DNA of 64,000 nt, taken from assembly GCA_947471745.1 (NCBI GenBank), contig CANJKZ010000172.1:950501-1014500 (forward strand). Reading direction: 5' to 3'. A program made the position numbers and the translations under genes. Position 1 is the stretch's first letter, and every line of letters begins with the position of its first letter. The notes beneath the pieces are model-generated. The model was not told where the DNA came from, searched no databases, and was given only the letters and a program-made list of their open reading frames with translations. Below, piece by piece: positions 46,806 to 59,400 of the stretch. The DNA is from Closterium sp. Naga37s-1. Lineage: Eukaryota; Streptophyta; Zygnematophyceae; Desmidiales; Closteriaceae.

Positions 46806-47918
46806 TCAAATGAAAGCCAGCACCTGCTGCTGCTGCTGCTTCTGCTGCTGGTGGTGTTGCTGCTGGTGCTGCTGCTGCTGGTGCTGTTGCCCCTCCTGAA
46901 GCTGCTTCTGCTGCACCATCAGCTGCACCTCTTGCCGAGCCACAATCCGCCTCAGCGAGTTGATCTCTTCCAATGCCTCGTTCAGCCGACCAACCGCTGC
47001 CTGCCACATGGCGTCATCACCCCTCGCAACGGATATTTCCGGCAGTAATGATGCGCTGGTACGGCGTTCTATGTCAGCTAGCAGCTGCGAAGTTTCCCAG
47101 GAAAAACCCAGCGCCGACGCTTGATCTGAGATGTTCAGAGCAGTAGAGGCAGACATGGGCGATGGGGGTAGACTGTGCTGATGCGGTAGGTATGGGGAAG
47201 AAATGGGAGCATGAGCATGAGCAGAACTGAGAGTGGTGGGATTCGGAGCAGCAACAGCAGAGGCAGAATCTGAAGCAACAGCTGCACCAGTAGGGCCCTG
47301 AGGCGCTGTTGAAGAGGAGGCGAGAGGGGAGGGTGGAGCAGGATCAAGCGAGGGTGTTGATGGGAGAGGGGGAGGGTGCTGAGGAGGATAGCTCGAGAGC
47401 GATTGCTGGGTGAGGGTGGTGAGGGTGGTGAGGGTGGTGAGGGTGGTGAGGGAGGCAGATGGAGTGAAAAGGCATAGGTCCAAGTGATATGGCTCGGGCT
47501 TGACAATGGGTGCAGCAGTACTGTGCCGCCGGTTTTGAGTCGACTCAAAACGCGTGAGGGGGGTGAGGGTGGCGGATGGAGTGGAGAGGCACAGGTCGAA
47601 GTGACACGGCTTGGGTCTGACAGTGGGAGCGGTGCAGTCCTGCCAAGCTGTAACGTGCAATGCTGGCGATAGGCAAAGGAGAGGAGGCGCAGTGGGAGAA
47701 GAACCCGGAAGGGGAGAAGCAGGAGCGGCAGCGGCGGCAGATGCAGGTGGGACGAGGGGGGATGAGAAAGCAGGTATCATGGCAGGCGCAGTGGGAGGAA
47801 GGGGAAGGGCAGGAGAAGGAGGGAGTGCAGTGGAGGGAGGTGGAGGTGCAAGAGGAGGGAGGGAACACAGTGTGTTGCACGCATGTGGATCAGCAGTAGG
47901 TGCTCCTGCAGGAGGCGT

Positions 47919-48015
<97 letters not shown>

Positions 48016-48491
48016 ACAGCACACCCAGGCCCACCAGACGCCGCACCAGCCCGACCAGGGGCACCAGGGGCGGCAGCAGAGGCATGGTTGAACCCACCAT
48101 GGCCTGGGTGCCCGCTTATTCGACCCACTGCAACGCCGCGCATCCGCTTTGCCGCAGGCAGAAGACAAACACTCGTGCCTTCCTGGTCGAGGTTGTTGCC
48201 CTGGTCGGGTGCGTTGCCCTGCTTGCGCGCGCCATACGCATTGTGCAGGTTGCGCGCGGCGTTCCCCTGCTTGCGCACGTTCCAAAGATCGCGCACGCTC
48301 CCCAAGATGCGCGCGTTTCTCAACCTGCGCACGTTCCCCGGGTCGCGCTCGCGCTCGCGCGCGGCGTTTCGCAAGTCGTGCACCGCAGTGCTCTGGGCCT
48401 GCTGCTGCACCTGCTGCGCCTGCTGCACCGCAGTGCTCTGGGCCTGCTGCTGCACCTGCGGCGCCAGGGCAGCTTCCGGAGCGGCGCTCAT
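46806..48491 (-). CDS. Long Ala/Pro/Gln-rich reading frame, possibly the C-terminus of the WRKY gene
   Basis: 561 codons from the ATG at 48491; the frame is open back to 48995, so it may be an exon rather than a gene. It contains Gln/Ala repeats (AQSTAVQQAQQVQQQAQSTA), a poly-Ala run from a GCA repeat (47919-48013), Pro/Ser-rich spacers with a duplicated block (PCHFDLCLSTPSA and PYHLDLCLFTPSA), and an ordered-looking C-terminal part (LADIERRTSASLLPEISVAR, then a coiled coil WQAAVGRLNEALEEINSLRR and a Gln-rich end). This composition fits a transcription-factor activation region. The WRKY exon upstream is in another frame, so joining them needs an intron or frame correction I could not place. 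Confidence 0.5.
47537..47546. other. Junction palindrome, copy 4
   Basis: GAGTCGACTC flanked by TTTT and AAAA. It lies exactly between the two copies of the DLCL-block duplication inside the 46806 frame (copies start near 47461 and 47578). Confidence 0.85.
47919..48013 (+). repeat. GCA trinucleotide repeat
   Basis: About 31 units without interruption. It reads poly-Ala in the 46806 frame and poly-Cys or poly-Leu in the others. Confidence 0.97.
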
Positions 48492-48861
48492 TCCGCGCGC
48501 ACTCGCAGCAGCCGCTGTCCCCGCGGATGCAGCCGACCCAGCCGCCTGCGCGGACCTGTCCTGATCCTGCGCGGACCCAGCCTGCGCGGACCCAGCCTGC
48601 GCGGACCCAGCCTGTGCGGACCCAGCCTGCGCGGACCCAGCCAGCGCGGACCCAGCCAGCGCGGACCCATACTGATTCTGCGCGGGCAGTGCATTGGAGC
48701 CGCGAGAGCTGCGCGCAGCGACGGCGTTACTACTACTAGTGTTGCTTCCCCGCTGATGCCCACGAGCCTCTGCGGCGGCGGGAATATTCGCGCTGGAAGG
48801 CGACGCGACCGCGGCGGTGGCGGCAACGCGCCGCGCATCGGATTCGCCGTTTGGGGGGTTA

Positions 48862-50165
48862 TTACGGAAGGGCCCGCCGCGGGCGGAAGGGCCGGCGGGC
48901 GAGGCTCTGCGCCGCTTCCGCAGTGATGGCCGCCGCTGCCGCGCTAGTGGCGAAGTCGCGGACGGTTTTCCCGTTTTGCCCAGTCCGCGGAGGTTTCAGT
49001 CCGCCGCCCGCTTGCTCCCTTCCGCCGCTGCCTTCGATGCAGCGGAGCCCCGCAAATCCGTGCGCCTTCGCGCGGAAGCTGGCAGAGGCGGTGGGTGTTT
49101 TTCCGCCGCGGAGGGGGGGAAGAGCGACTCGCGGCGAGCGGGGGAAGGACCCCGCGGAGAGCGGGTGGTTGTGCTCGTGGCGCGCCTCGATGCTCGTGCG
49201 GTCCGGGTGCGCCGGGTGGAAGTCGACGATCTTGCGCGCGCGACAACACGCGCGCGCGCGCGCCCACGTGCACTTGTAATAAGCCCTGGGGGGGAAACGC
49301 GGCGGGGCAGGGGCGGAGGGGAGGAGTCACAAGCAGGGTGAGACGTGCACAAAATAGTAACGGGGAAGGGAGGAGGGGAAGGCGGAAGCGCAAGAGTCTC
49401 TCGAAGTGAAGATTCGCTAATTAAGGCTGAAAGGACTATCAGATGTAGGAGCACATGTGCGCTGCGTGCAGAGGAGAAAACGACTCAGAAGAAAGCAGGA
49501 ACAACGCATCGGAGGAACAACGATCATCTCTCAAAACAACCCTGTTCAACAGCTATTAACCCCATTTCCGCGGAATAAGAAGACTCGACAACGGCGAACG
49601 CGGAGTCGAACGCGGCGCGCAAAATGGAGCATTCGCTTTCTCAACGCCGTCGTAAGAGGAGGCGAACGAGGAGGAGGAGGAGGAGGACGACGATGAAGAG
49701 GAGGTAGGTAGGTAGCTAGTAGTACCTGAATGCTGTGTTGTCGCAAATGCGCTTCTCGCCGTACTTGATCCACCTGTACCCATCCGAGTTCACTAGCGCC
49801 GCAATGGCGCTCGAATCCGGCCGAGCATCCGGGCTCGCGCCGCCGCCGCGTTGCTGCTCAGCCAATGCCGTGTCTATCCCCGTCGCACCTCCCGCCGCAT
49901 CGGCGTCAGAGCCTCCTCCGAGCGGCGGACTGACACGCACGCCGGTGCGGTGACTGGCCGCGGCGGCAACGGCATTGCGGCGGAGAGAATTGCGGTGGTG
50001 GTTCTCGTCGCCGCCGTCGTCGCAGCCGCCGCCATCGTCACTGTCGTTGCCGTCGGCGGCGGCGGACGCGTCGTCGTCGTCGCGTGCGATGTCGTCACGA
50101 AGTAAACCTGCTTCTGCGACGACGCGATCCTGCGACATGCGCTTTATCGCCTCGGCGAGTCGCAT
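48862..50165 (-). CDS. WRKY transcription factor with variant WIKYGEK signature
   Basis: Exon 1 50165-49726 (ATG at 50165, MRLAEAIKRMSQDRVVAEAG), donor GTACTA; exon 2 49285 down to a TAA at 48862. Joined in phase they read SDGYRWIKYGEKRICDNTAF, then RAYYKCTWARARACCRARKI and a terminal HEHNHPLS. This is a WRKY domain: the core heptapeptide is WIKYGEK instead of WRKYGQK, and the zinc site is C-x7(8)-C-x23(24)-H-N-H, nearer the long-loop type. Canonical WRKY proteins bind W-boxes; the Arg-to-Ile and Gln-to-Glu changes may alter target choice. The domain intron sits at the position typical of many WRKY genes. The N-terminal half is Asp- and Gly-rich. The 3' end is uncertain because the downstream 46806 frame may belong to the gene. 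Confidence 0.8.
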
Positions 50166-51384
50166 GCTGCTGGCGCTAGACTCTGATAAATGGCGAAATT
50201 TCCGCAAAGGAGGGGGATCAAGACATTCTAGAATCTAAGCTCACTACAGTAGCGATCGCGGTTCGGCTTCCGCAGGTAAAGCGCATACTACTGCTGCTAC
50301 TCTGGCTGACGAAAACTGTGACGGACTTCAGTGGAAGTACGGAAAATGTGAAAGATAGGAAATTCAGAATGGAAAACTCTGTCGGACGGCAATCCAGTGT
50401 TTCAATCGCCGCTGTCGAGGCTCAGTTACCACCCAGTTTCGCTCGGAGCGTGCGACGGCTTGGCGACGCGAGCAGCACCCGAAATTCGTAGAGCAAGGAA
50501 ATTTATGGAAACAAGCACAAAGGAGCTCGTATGCACACGTATGGCAAAAGCGGAGAACACGGAGAGGCAACTGGCTTGACGTGGCGAATGCTGAAGTTAG
50601 GGGAGAAGCAGAGACCGCTGCGGTGTTTCGATGTTGGAGAGTGCATCTGAAAAGACGGAAGTGGATTTGGATTTCAAAACGCCTTGCATGAGAAGAGAGC
50701 ACGGGACAAGAAGGCGGTCCGCAGCGCGCAGTAGGGGGAGGCGAGGGAACGCGTAAGCGGGGCGGTAGGGTCCGGTGCGCCAAGACAGGAAAGACATACA
50801 GGAGCGCGGAGTTCCCCGCATCCCCCGCCCGCGGTTCACCATGCGAAGTCTGCGGGGGGACAGCAACGCGTTCCAAGAACTCGGACACCATTCGCAATTT
50901 CGGGCACCCACAGAGTTTGTTGCCCATGCTCTACACACGTCTATATTCCTAAAAACTCCGCCCGAAATGTCTTCCACAAAGTCAAGAAGGACATGACTTC
51001 GAAGCGACCTTTTGCTAGATCTACGCACCAAATGAAAGGCACGCCTTGAAGACTTCTGTAGACATGGCGGCAAATTGGACACAGAAATTCGGCCGTCAAA
51101 CCGTAAGCGCTTGTTCCACGGTGACAAATGCTTGGGGAAAGCGAGCAGTAGGGGGGGTTCAGCGAGTATAAAAACAGTTATGCTAAAAAGCAGCTGATGC
51201 ACGTAGAGTTCCGTAAAGTCGGAGCACATCACTAAGCGGTGGTTCAAATTACGTTTCGGTGCCAAGTGGAAGAAAGTGAGCCAGGCGACCTTCTAAAGGA
51301 AAAAAACCCTAGCATCGAAAATGCAAATCCCTACGCTGTCATCCTTCTGGTCAACCCAAAAATATAAAGACCAAACCTGGCTGT
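50166..51384. other. Upstream region of the WRKY gene
   Basis: No gene supported; the overlapping frames here have no recognisable domain. It extends to the 3' end of the LINE. Confidence 0.5.
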
Positions 51385-54300
51385 CCAGTTTAAGTTTAAG
51401 TTTTATTAAGGTCGTAACCCAGACAACACAGAGGCTAAACAAGGTGTAACCCAAGCCAGAGGCCTACGCTAAGCAATAGCGTTTCTTTAGCTGAACTAAG
51501 TTCACCCACAGGAGATTCTCCTGCCCGCTCTGTGTCGGAGGAAATTGATGAAGAGCTGCGTTTATGGTGGTTGGAAGGGGCTGTTGAGCAGCCAGGAAGA
51601 GCGCAGAGCTGGGTGGATTTGGGGAGTCCCATTGGGCAGGAATTGGAGGAATTTGTGACGTGTGGCAGCTTGGGCTCGGTTTGTAGTGGTACGGATACGT
51701 TTCTTGGATGGCTTGCCTCGGCGGAGAAAATATGTTTTGCAAGCTGTGAGGAAGAGGGCCAAGATGCGATGTAGGGTTTCTACACTGGAGTAGGAGATTC
51801 TGTCGTAACGCTGTGAGCACCGGTCCCTCCACAACGTAGTAGCTGCCGCACCAACCAGTAAGCACCATGGAGCGATTTGTCTGCCGGGGGAGGGTATCGG
51901 GAAGAAAACGGAGTCGGTCGGAATTGACATTCACAGGTGGTTCTGGGCGACCCGTTGCAGAGCGCTGGTGACCGTAGGCGCGTTGTCACATACGAAGAAA
52001 ATGTGCGTATGTCATTCCATGAGGTTAGCGTGGCAGCGTTGGCATATGCCTTTGGACGGGGTGTAAGGCATCCTGTCGCCGCAAGGTAAGGACCGGGTGT
52101 AGAACCGAAATAGAACATCTCGCTGTCGGCTGGTCTGGTCTTTGAGGAAGGAATGAGTCAGGTACGGTAGCGAGTGTAGCGGGGACGAGAGGGACTCGTT
52201 CCACCTTTCAACGTGGTCGAGGGCTTGCGGGGAGTAAAGATGCTTCCGTATCATGGCTAGCGAAGGTCGTTGCCGCAGTAGTTCATGGCGTGTGCCGAGA
52301 GCCGCTCCTGAGCAGAAGGTCCCCACTAGCCACTTTCCGATCACGCACACTGTGATGACTGCCGCTGCTGGTAGGGTCGTGCTTCCGAAGGGTGTCCTGG
52401 TAACCTGTCTCCCCTGCGTCACCTCGTGGCAGTCAAACTTCACCAGTCCTCCGTCTAAAATTTGCGTGACTCGTAACAGCTGTGGCTGTTGAGACGTTGG
52501 GGAAGCTTCAAAAGCCCAATCGTTCTTGTGAAGATAGTCAGGACGTGGGGTGAAATCATAGAGGACCGCCCACCAGTCGTCTGGTATTGCTTTGTAAATG
52601 GCCAGCAGGATCCGTAGTCCACCTGGGTACTTTTTTGGCGGGTAGGAGGCTCGAAACTCTGACGGAGCCAGCTGGCGGGATCCTCCTGGGGTAGGGATTA
52701 GTAAGTCCCCGATCCGGATTTGCTTTTCCAGCAGAAAGGACTCGTTTTTAAGTCGACCAAAGGGTACTTCATCCGGTTTGTGAATGAACCGGTTGAAGGC
52801 CACTGGTTCCGCCATTAAGACCCATGGTTCCAGCCGTGGGCCAGATACTTTCGCCGGGGCCTCCAAAAGACTTTTTAGTTCCGCGTACGCCCTTGCTGGG
52901 GTGGATTCGGGTAAGTGCTTGAGAATGTCAGGGTGGGCGAGGTAGCAATGCAAGCCATAGGGAAGGGTGGCGCATTCCCGGGCGGTATCCTCATATGGGG
53001 TGGGCAAGAAGCGGCGGGCTGCTCGTTGGATGTTGAGCGCGGTAAGGTGTCTAGAAGGCTCTAGTGCACCTACACCGCCGTGCTTCTTTTTATTATATAA
53101 AATGCGCTTGGGAATGTACCATTGCGCACGCCCTTCCTCCTTGTATTTGGATGAGGATAGGAAGACACCCACCACCCGGTCGAGGTTGGTCTCGATGTGT
53201 GTTGGAGAGGGCTGAAACCGGCCGCTGAAAGCATAGACCGAAGCCATACGTTCCGTGGCGAACATACTCCGACAGGTAGTTGTAGCGTGCAGTCGTGATA
53301 GGGCATTTGCGGTTGTGCGCACTTTGGCAAGGATGTTTTCCCAGGTTGTGTGTCCAGGCTTGTCTTGCTCTACAAAAATACCCAGGATCCGCTCTGCTTC
53401 ATCCGGCTTGCGGATTGGTATTCGGCCAGCGTTGGAGATGGTGGAACTATCAATGTTGAATGGTAAGATAGCGCATTTATCCCAATTGGGATGTTCCCCA
53501 GAGCATTGCGCGAAGGACTCAAGACATGTTTTAGCGGTCTGTAACTGCGTATCGGAATTGAGAAAGATAGAAACATCATCGGCGTAACAGGCCAACAGCC
53601 TGCGCTGGGTAGGCGAGATTACGAATCCAGGAAGAGACGCGGCGAGGTGTCTCTGCAACACCTCTATAACACAGACAAACAGCAGGGGGGCGAGTGGGCA
53701 TCCTTGTCAAACCCCGGTGAGTACTCGGAAGCGGGGGCCGGTTGAATAATTGACTGATACGTGCGTGTGCGTATTGGAGTGAAGCCTGCGGACCCACGTG
53801 ATGAAACCGGCTGGAATACCGAGATGAGCGAGACATCGAAACAGGAACTCCCTGTCAACCATATCGTAAGCCTTCTGGATGTCCACCGTGAGGACTAGCA
53901 GGGGAAGGTTCTTTGTGTAGGCCCAGTCCATGATATCTAGTGTGTCGTTAATGGTGTCGCCGATTCTGCGACCTTTAATAAAAGCGGTTTGTGCATGGTG
54001 GATGATGCGGGGGAGTACAGCTTGTAGGCGATTGGCGAGAGTGATGGCTAAGATTTTGTAGTCCGCATTCATGAGTGTTATGGGGCGGAGGTTCTCCACA
54101 AGGGCCGAGTTGCCCCGCTTAGGAATGAGGATGGTGCGACCTTCGCTCATGGTGGGAGGTACACAATTGTGTGACTGGATGCTGACAAACAGCTTACGGA
54201 TGGCTGGGACCATCACGGTTTTGTGTGCTCGGAAGAGGTCGGCAGGGAGACCGACAATTCCTGGGGTTTTCCCCTTCGCCAAAGCCCCAACCGCGCGCTC

Positions 54301-55838
54301 AATTTCAGGTATGCCGATAGGAGCTTCTAGGCTTGCACAACAAGCGGATGGGAGAGAAGTGGGGTATATATGATTCCAAAATGTGGCGGAGGGGATGATG
54401 GGCGTGCTGCCATTGTAGAGGTTGCTGAAAAACGTGGTACACATCTGAGTCATAGGGATAAGGTCCGTGACCTGTTCACCAGACGGAAGCTGCAAGTGAG
54501 GGATCCGAGAGTCTTTGACCCTCCTATTCAGGCCGGCCATGAGTGAGGCAATGCCCATCTCCCGCGGGCCTTCGACTTTTAGCTTGGCTTTCAGGGCGAT
54601 CTCAGCAGAGCGGGCGCAGTTGTAATCACGGATACGTTGCAGTTGCTGTTCCAGTCTGCGGGAGACGGATACCGAACCGGGGAACTTCAGTAAGTGCATT
54701 TGCAGCTCACATACCTCATCCTGCATATGAGTGACCGTCTTGGCGACTCGAACCCGTTCCTCGCGGGTATAGGATTTGAGTTTGCAAGCAAATACTTGCT
54801 TACAAACATCCCACTGAGCCGGTAGGAGTGGGGAAGGTAGGGAAGACACGAAGTCCGTAACCAGAGAATGGACATGGGGCTTGTGGATCAGCTGCTGAGG
54901 GAACTGCCAAGGTCTGGGAGCGGCGTTCGGGTTGTGAAAAGTTAGGGTGCAGAGCGGACCCCTTCCATGATCAGAGATGGAGTCTTGGATAAAGGTGTAG
55001 GCTGCAGCAGTGACCCTGCTGGATACCGACTTGGAGATATACATTCGGTCGAGCCTGGAGGCTGGAGGAGGGGGAGGGGGAGTTGGCGGAGAGGGAGGTG
55101 GGACCTGGGGAACAGGTGCTCCAGTCGGATGCGTGCCGGAGATGGCGCTCGGGGTGAGGGCCCGAGGTGGGGGGGGCCGAGCTGGGGCGAAGAATGAATA
55201 GGCAGGAGTATTGGGATAGAGCAGCCGGAAGGTGTCTGTAAGTGCAGCTTCCTCCAGCATGTTAATGACAATCTCTGCTTCCGTTTTCTCGTATGCGTGC
55301 AGAGGCCGATTCCTGTCAATAGGGAGCAGGACGTTGTTGAAGTCTCCTGTGAGCATGGTCCAGTCACTTGCAGTATCTTGCTGCAGCGCGGGGGCAACGG
55401 ATTCAGTCCACCAGATTTTGCGTTCCAAATAGTAGGAAGGCACATACACGGCCAACAAGCGGAATTGTTCAGTAAGATAGTTGCAGTGAACACTTAGAAT
55501 TCTACCATCCATTTGTCAGAAAGTTTGACTTGTCGGTTAAACACCAAAATGGCAATACCTCCAGGGAAGGTTTGGGCTGGAGTGACTACTGGCGGGACTT
55601 GTGCGTATGCAGAGGGTTTAAGCTTATAGCGGAGCTTGGTAAAGTTGACAGAGAGTCGGGTCGGGTGTCAATTAGCACCAGGATATCCGGGAGGGAATGT
55701 AACCAAGTTTTTAACTCATCCATTTTGGAGGTGGAATTCAGTCCGTTGATATTGAGGCATTGTATAGTGAGCTGTGTATTCATTTTGGAACCCCCTCGAC
55801 ACCCCTGTATGCCGAAGCATACACATCCACGGGGTAGG
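51385..55838 (-). mobile_element. LINE (non-LTR retrotransposon), decayed
   Basis: Read right to left. The endonuclease start is at 55783 (MNTQLTIQCLNINGLNSTSK), with a frame change near 55585 after HTHKSRQ. The long frame 55512-53707 carries endonuclease (LTGDFNNVLLPIDRNR, SRLDRMYIS, SISDHGRGP) and reverse transcriptase (RTILIPKRGN, LRPITLMNADYKILA, LVLTVDIQKAYDMVDREFLF). It ends at a TGA inside LTGV*QGCPLAP, explicable as CGA to TGA. The frame from 53661 carries the catalytic YADD (ACYADDVSIFL) and a terminal Cys/His motif (CQRCHANLME, then TGA at 52012). There is no ORF1, so it is probably 5'-truncated. The 3' end near 51385 (AATAAAACTTAAACTTAAA on the minus strand) is approximate. Confidence 0.88.
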
Positions 55839-55976
55839 TGTCGGAAACTCTATCTCCTTGCAGCTCTTCTCCCTCCTCTGGCCGTCTCCTCTCTGCCTCA
55901 CTCTTCTTCCTCACCCCATCAAGTTCCTCAGCTCTCTCTTCATGCCTTGGGTTGCTGGCCCTGCCTTTCCCACTTG
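55839..55976 (-). repeat. 138-bp duplicate flanking the 3' LTR
   Basis: Identical but for one base to 56359-56496, the pol 3' end of the adjacent gypsy element. The same internal sequence therefore lies on both sides of the 55975-56356 LTR (overlapping it by two bases). Confidence 0.92.
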
Positions 55977-56356
55977 TGAGGTCCTAACCAAGAGACCAAC
56001 GCTAGGATGACCTAACTCGGCTGACAGCCGGATGCAACCTCGTGAAACCCTCGGTAGGCTTGCTAGGATTGGCTCCTCCACTGGGCGCAATGCTAGAGGT
56101 GACTAGGAATAATTCTTTGCTTATAGAGGAAACATACAAGCAAGCAAATGATCCTTCTCGTGTTGCTTGCCTAAGTATCTTCACCTGGTTACCGTTGCTC
56201 AGCAACGGTTGATTTGGTTTCGCCAGTTCCGCTTGTTTCCCGCTCTGTCGTCCTTCGCTTCCTGCCTACCGCGACTTAATCCTACTCACTACAGTACTCT
56301 GTCATGCTTTTATATTGTTACTTCCTAAACACTATTCTCCAATTAAATGCATGACA
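55975..56356 (-). repeat. 3' LTR of the methyltransferase element
   Basis: 382 bp, TGTGAGGTCC to GCATGACA on the plus strand, with 5 substitutions against 62773-63154. Confidence 0.93.
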
Positions 56357-56430
56357 GCTGTCGGAAACTCTATCTCCTTGCAGCTCTTCTCCCTCCTCTC
56401 GCCGTCTCCTCTCTGCCTCACTCTTCTTCC

Positions 56431-59400
56431 TCACCCCATCAAGTTCCTCAGCTCTCTCTTCATGCCTTGGGTTGCTGGCCCTGCCTTTCCCACTTGCCCC
56501 CTCCTCGGCGCCTGCTCTGTCGTGTATCGCCGATGGACTTCTTGGTTGAAAGGCTGCTCCACTGCATGCTCTCCCTTCTTTCCTGGTCCTGGGGTTACTC
56601 GCTGGGGCCGGGCCCGCGCCACGTTCGTTTGGTGGTCTCTCTTCTCCTGCCCCCTCGCTCCCACTAGCACTACCACTCCCGAATCCTTGACCTCCTTCAC
56701 CTTCCATCTCTCTGTGCTTAGCCCGATGTCTAGCATGTCCTGCCTCGCCTGCTTGACATACACTTCCTCCCCCACTCCCAGCTGCGGCCCCTTCGGCTCT
56801 GCCTGTCCTTCTTTCCTGCGTTTGTAGCGCTGTGCATCTCTGAGCTGTGCCACTTGCAAGTTCTCCAATGCCGCTGGCAGCATCTCCCGCAGGTACCTTG
56901 CCCGTGCTTCCGCCAGCCCCACCCATGCGTCCTCTGAGTTGACCGTGACTACATCGGTCAGTAGCCTTGGCGCGTCTACGGGCAGGATGGGTTCCCTCCC
57001 CAGCAGCAAGTAGTAAGGGGAGAAGTCCTTTAATGCCGCCTGCTTACTGAATCGGTAGCCTGCGACCACCCACGGGAGCCGCGCGTCCCAGTCCCTCTTG
57101 AATTGCTCCCCGTAAGCCCTTAACCCCCTCTTCACTGTCTGCACAAATCTCTCGGTGAGCCCGTCGCTCTGCGGGTGGTACCGTGATGTCCGACGGTGGG
57201 TAATACCACTCGCTTTCAGCAGCTTCTCGAATTCTCCCAAGAATTCAGTGCCTTGATCTGTTAACACTTCTCCACAGGCCCCGAAACGAGTCAGCACTTG
57301 ATCTTCAAATGCCTCAGCGATCCTGGCCGAGCTCTTACTAGGCAGCGCCTTAACCCCCACCCATTTGCTGCCGTGCTCGATCATGATGAGGATGAATCTC
57401 TTTCCCCTCCGACTGAGCGGCATTTCTCCAGCCAAGTCCAGTGACCACCGGAACCCTATGCCTCTGATAGGCAGCGAGTGCAGCTCTTCCCTCCCTCTCT
57501 CTAGCTCCGCTTTGTTCCTGCTGCATAACTCGCAGGAGCCCACCCACTCCTTGATGTCTCCTCTCATCCCGGCCCACCACCAGCCTGTCTCTATTAACTG
57601 GCTTGTACGTAAGCTGCCGTAGTGCCCCAGCTGCCGATGCACCTTTGCTATTATCCCTTCCCGCTCCTCTCGCTTCGGGACCAGCTTCCATCCTTCCTTA
57701 GTAGTTTTCTGCAGTTGGTCCTGGTACCACCGATAATGCAGCCCTCTGGCTCTGGCCCTCTCGCCCGCTGGCTCTGCTTCCGAAGTCTTTCCTTGGATCC
57801 AGCGCAGGGTCTCCTCATCCTCCCAGATGTCTTCAGCTCCCCTTTGCGCTTTTCGTTTGGCTCCTTCCCCGTCGATCTCTCTTGCTAATGCTACCAGACA
57901 CGCCTCTGGGCTCGTGGGTGGCGGGTTACGCGAGAGCCCATCCACGTGCTGCAGCGTCTTCCCGGCCCGATGCCGTATAGTAAACTCATATTCCTGCAGT
58001 CGCATTGCCCATCTGGCGTTCCTGCCCGTCAGTGCCTGGTTGGTCATCAGCCAGGTCAACGGCTGGTGATCTGTGACTAGTACGAACGGCCTCCCTTGTA
58101 AGTACACCCGGAAATGGGTGATGGCCCACACTGCCGCGAGCCCTTCCCCCTCGTACGAGCTGTAGTTTGCTTCCGCTGGGTTACAGCTCCGGCTCGCAAA
58201 AGCCACGACCATCTCCTGTCCGTCTCTTTCCTGACACAGAATGCCTCCCATGCCCGCACTGCTCCAATCGGTGTAGAGTATAAACGGGTCCTCCTTGCTG
58301 GGCAGGGTGAGGTCTGTCCCGGTCTTCACAGCCTTGAGGAGGGCCTTAAATGCCCCCTGTTCCTCCTCTCCCCATTGCCACGCCTGCTCCTCTCGCAGCA
58401 ACCTGTTCAGTACTGAGGCAGTGCGGCTGAAGTTGGGTACGAACTTCCTGTAGTAGTTGAGGAAGCCCAACACTGCCCTCAGCGTACTGCGGTCCGTAGG
58501 AGCAGGGACTCGGTCCAGCACTTCCACCTTCGCCTGCTGGATGCTCAGCTGCCCCCCTTGCACTTCAAAGCCCAGGTACTTCACCGTGCTGTTCCCGAAG
58601 CTGCATTTCTTCGGGTGGCACGTTAGTCCTGCGGCTCGAATGGCTGCTAACGTGTCGCTCACGTCCTTCACATGCTGCTCGGCTGATGCGCTGAACACGA
58701 CTACATCATCGATGTAGCAGGCGGCCGCTGGTACGTTCCTCAGCACGGAGTCCATCACTCTCTGGAATAGTGCTGGCGCATTCTTCATGCCGAAGGGCAT
58801 AAACTTCCACTCGTATAGCCCATCGGGCCCATGGAAGGCCGTCTTCTTCCGATCCTCCTCCTTGATAGGTATCTGATTGAATCCTTGCCTGAGGTCCAAC
58901 GCACTGAACACCACCGCTCCTTGTAGCCGATCGAATATCTCCTCCGCCGATTGCATGGGATACCGGTCTGCCACCGTCACCTTATTAAGCCCCCGGTAGT
59001 CCCCACACATCCTCCTTGCTGACACTTCCCCGGTGAGATCCTTCCGCGCAGCTACCAAGGTTGCCGCCGCGTAATCACTGTCCGAGATCTGAATGAGGCC
59101 TGCCGCTAACAGCTCAGCGCATTTCTCCCGACAGATGTCCAAGTCGCCTGGGCTCATTCTCCGTTTCCTCTAGTATATGGGCATCTCCGTAGTCAACTTC
59201 ACTTGCATTTGGTGAGAGTTGCATTGCCCCAGCTCGGCTAACGTGTAGGCGAACGTCTTCCGGTGTTGCTTCAGCACCTCCTGTAATGCCTGTGCCGCCT
59301 CTGCCCCCATTCCTGTGCCTATGGGCCAGGCGTCTTCAGGGCCCCTCTCCTGGTTTGGCTTCTCTGCTGTGACGCTCTTTTCCCCGTCGGGCGGCAGTAC

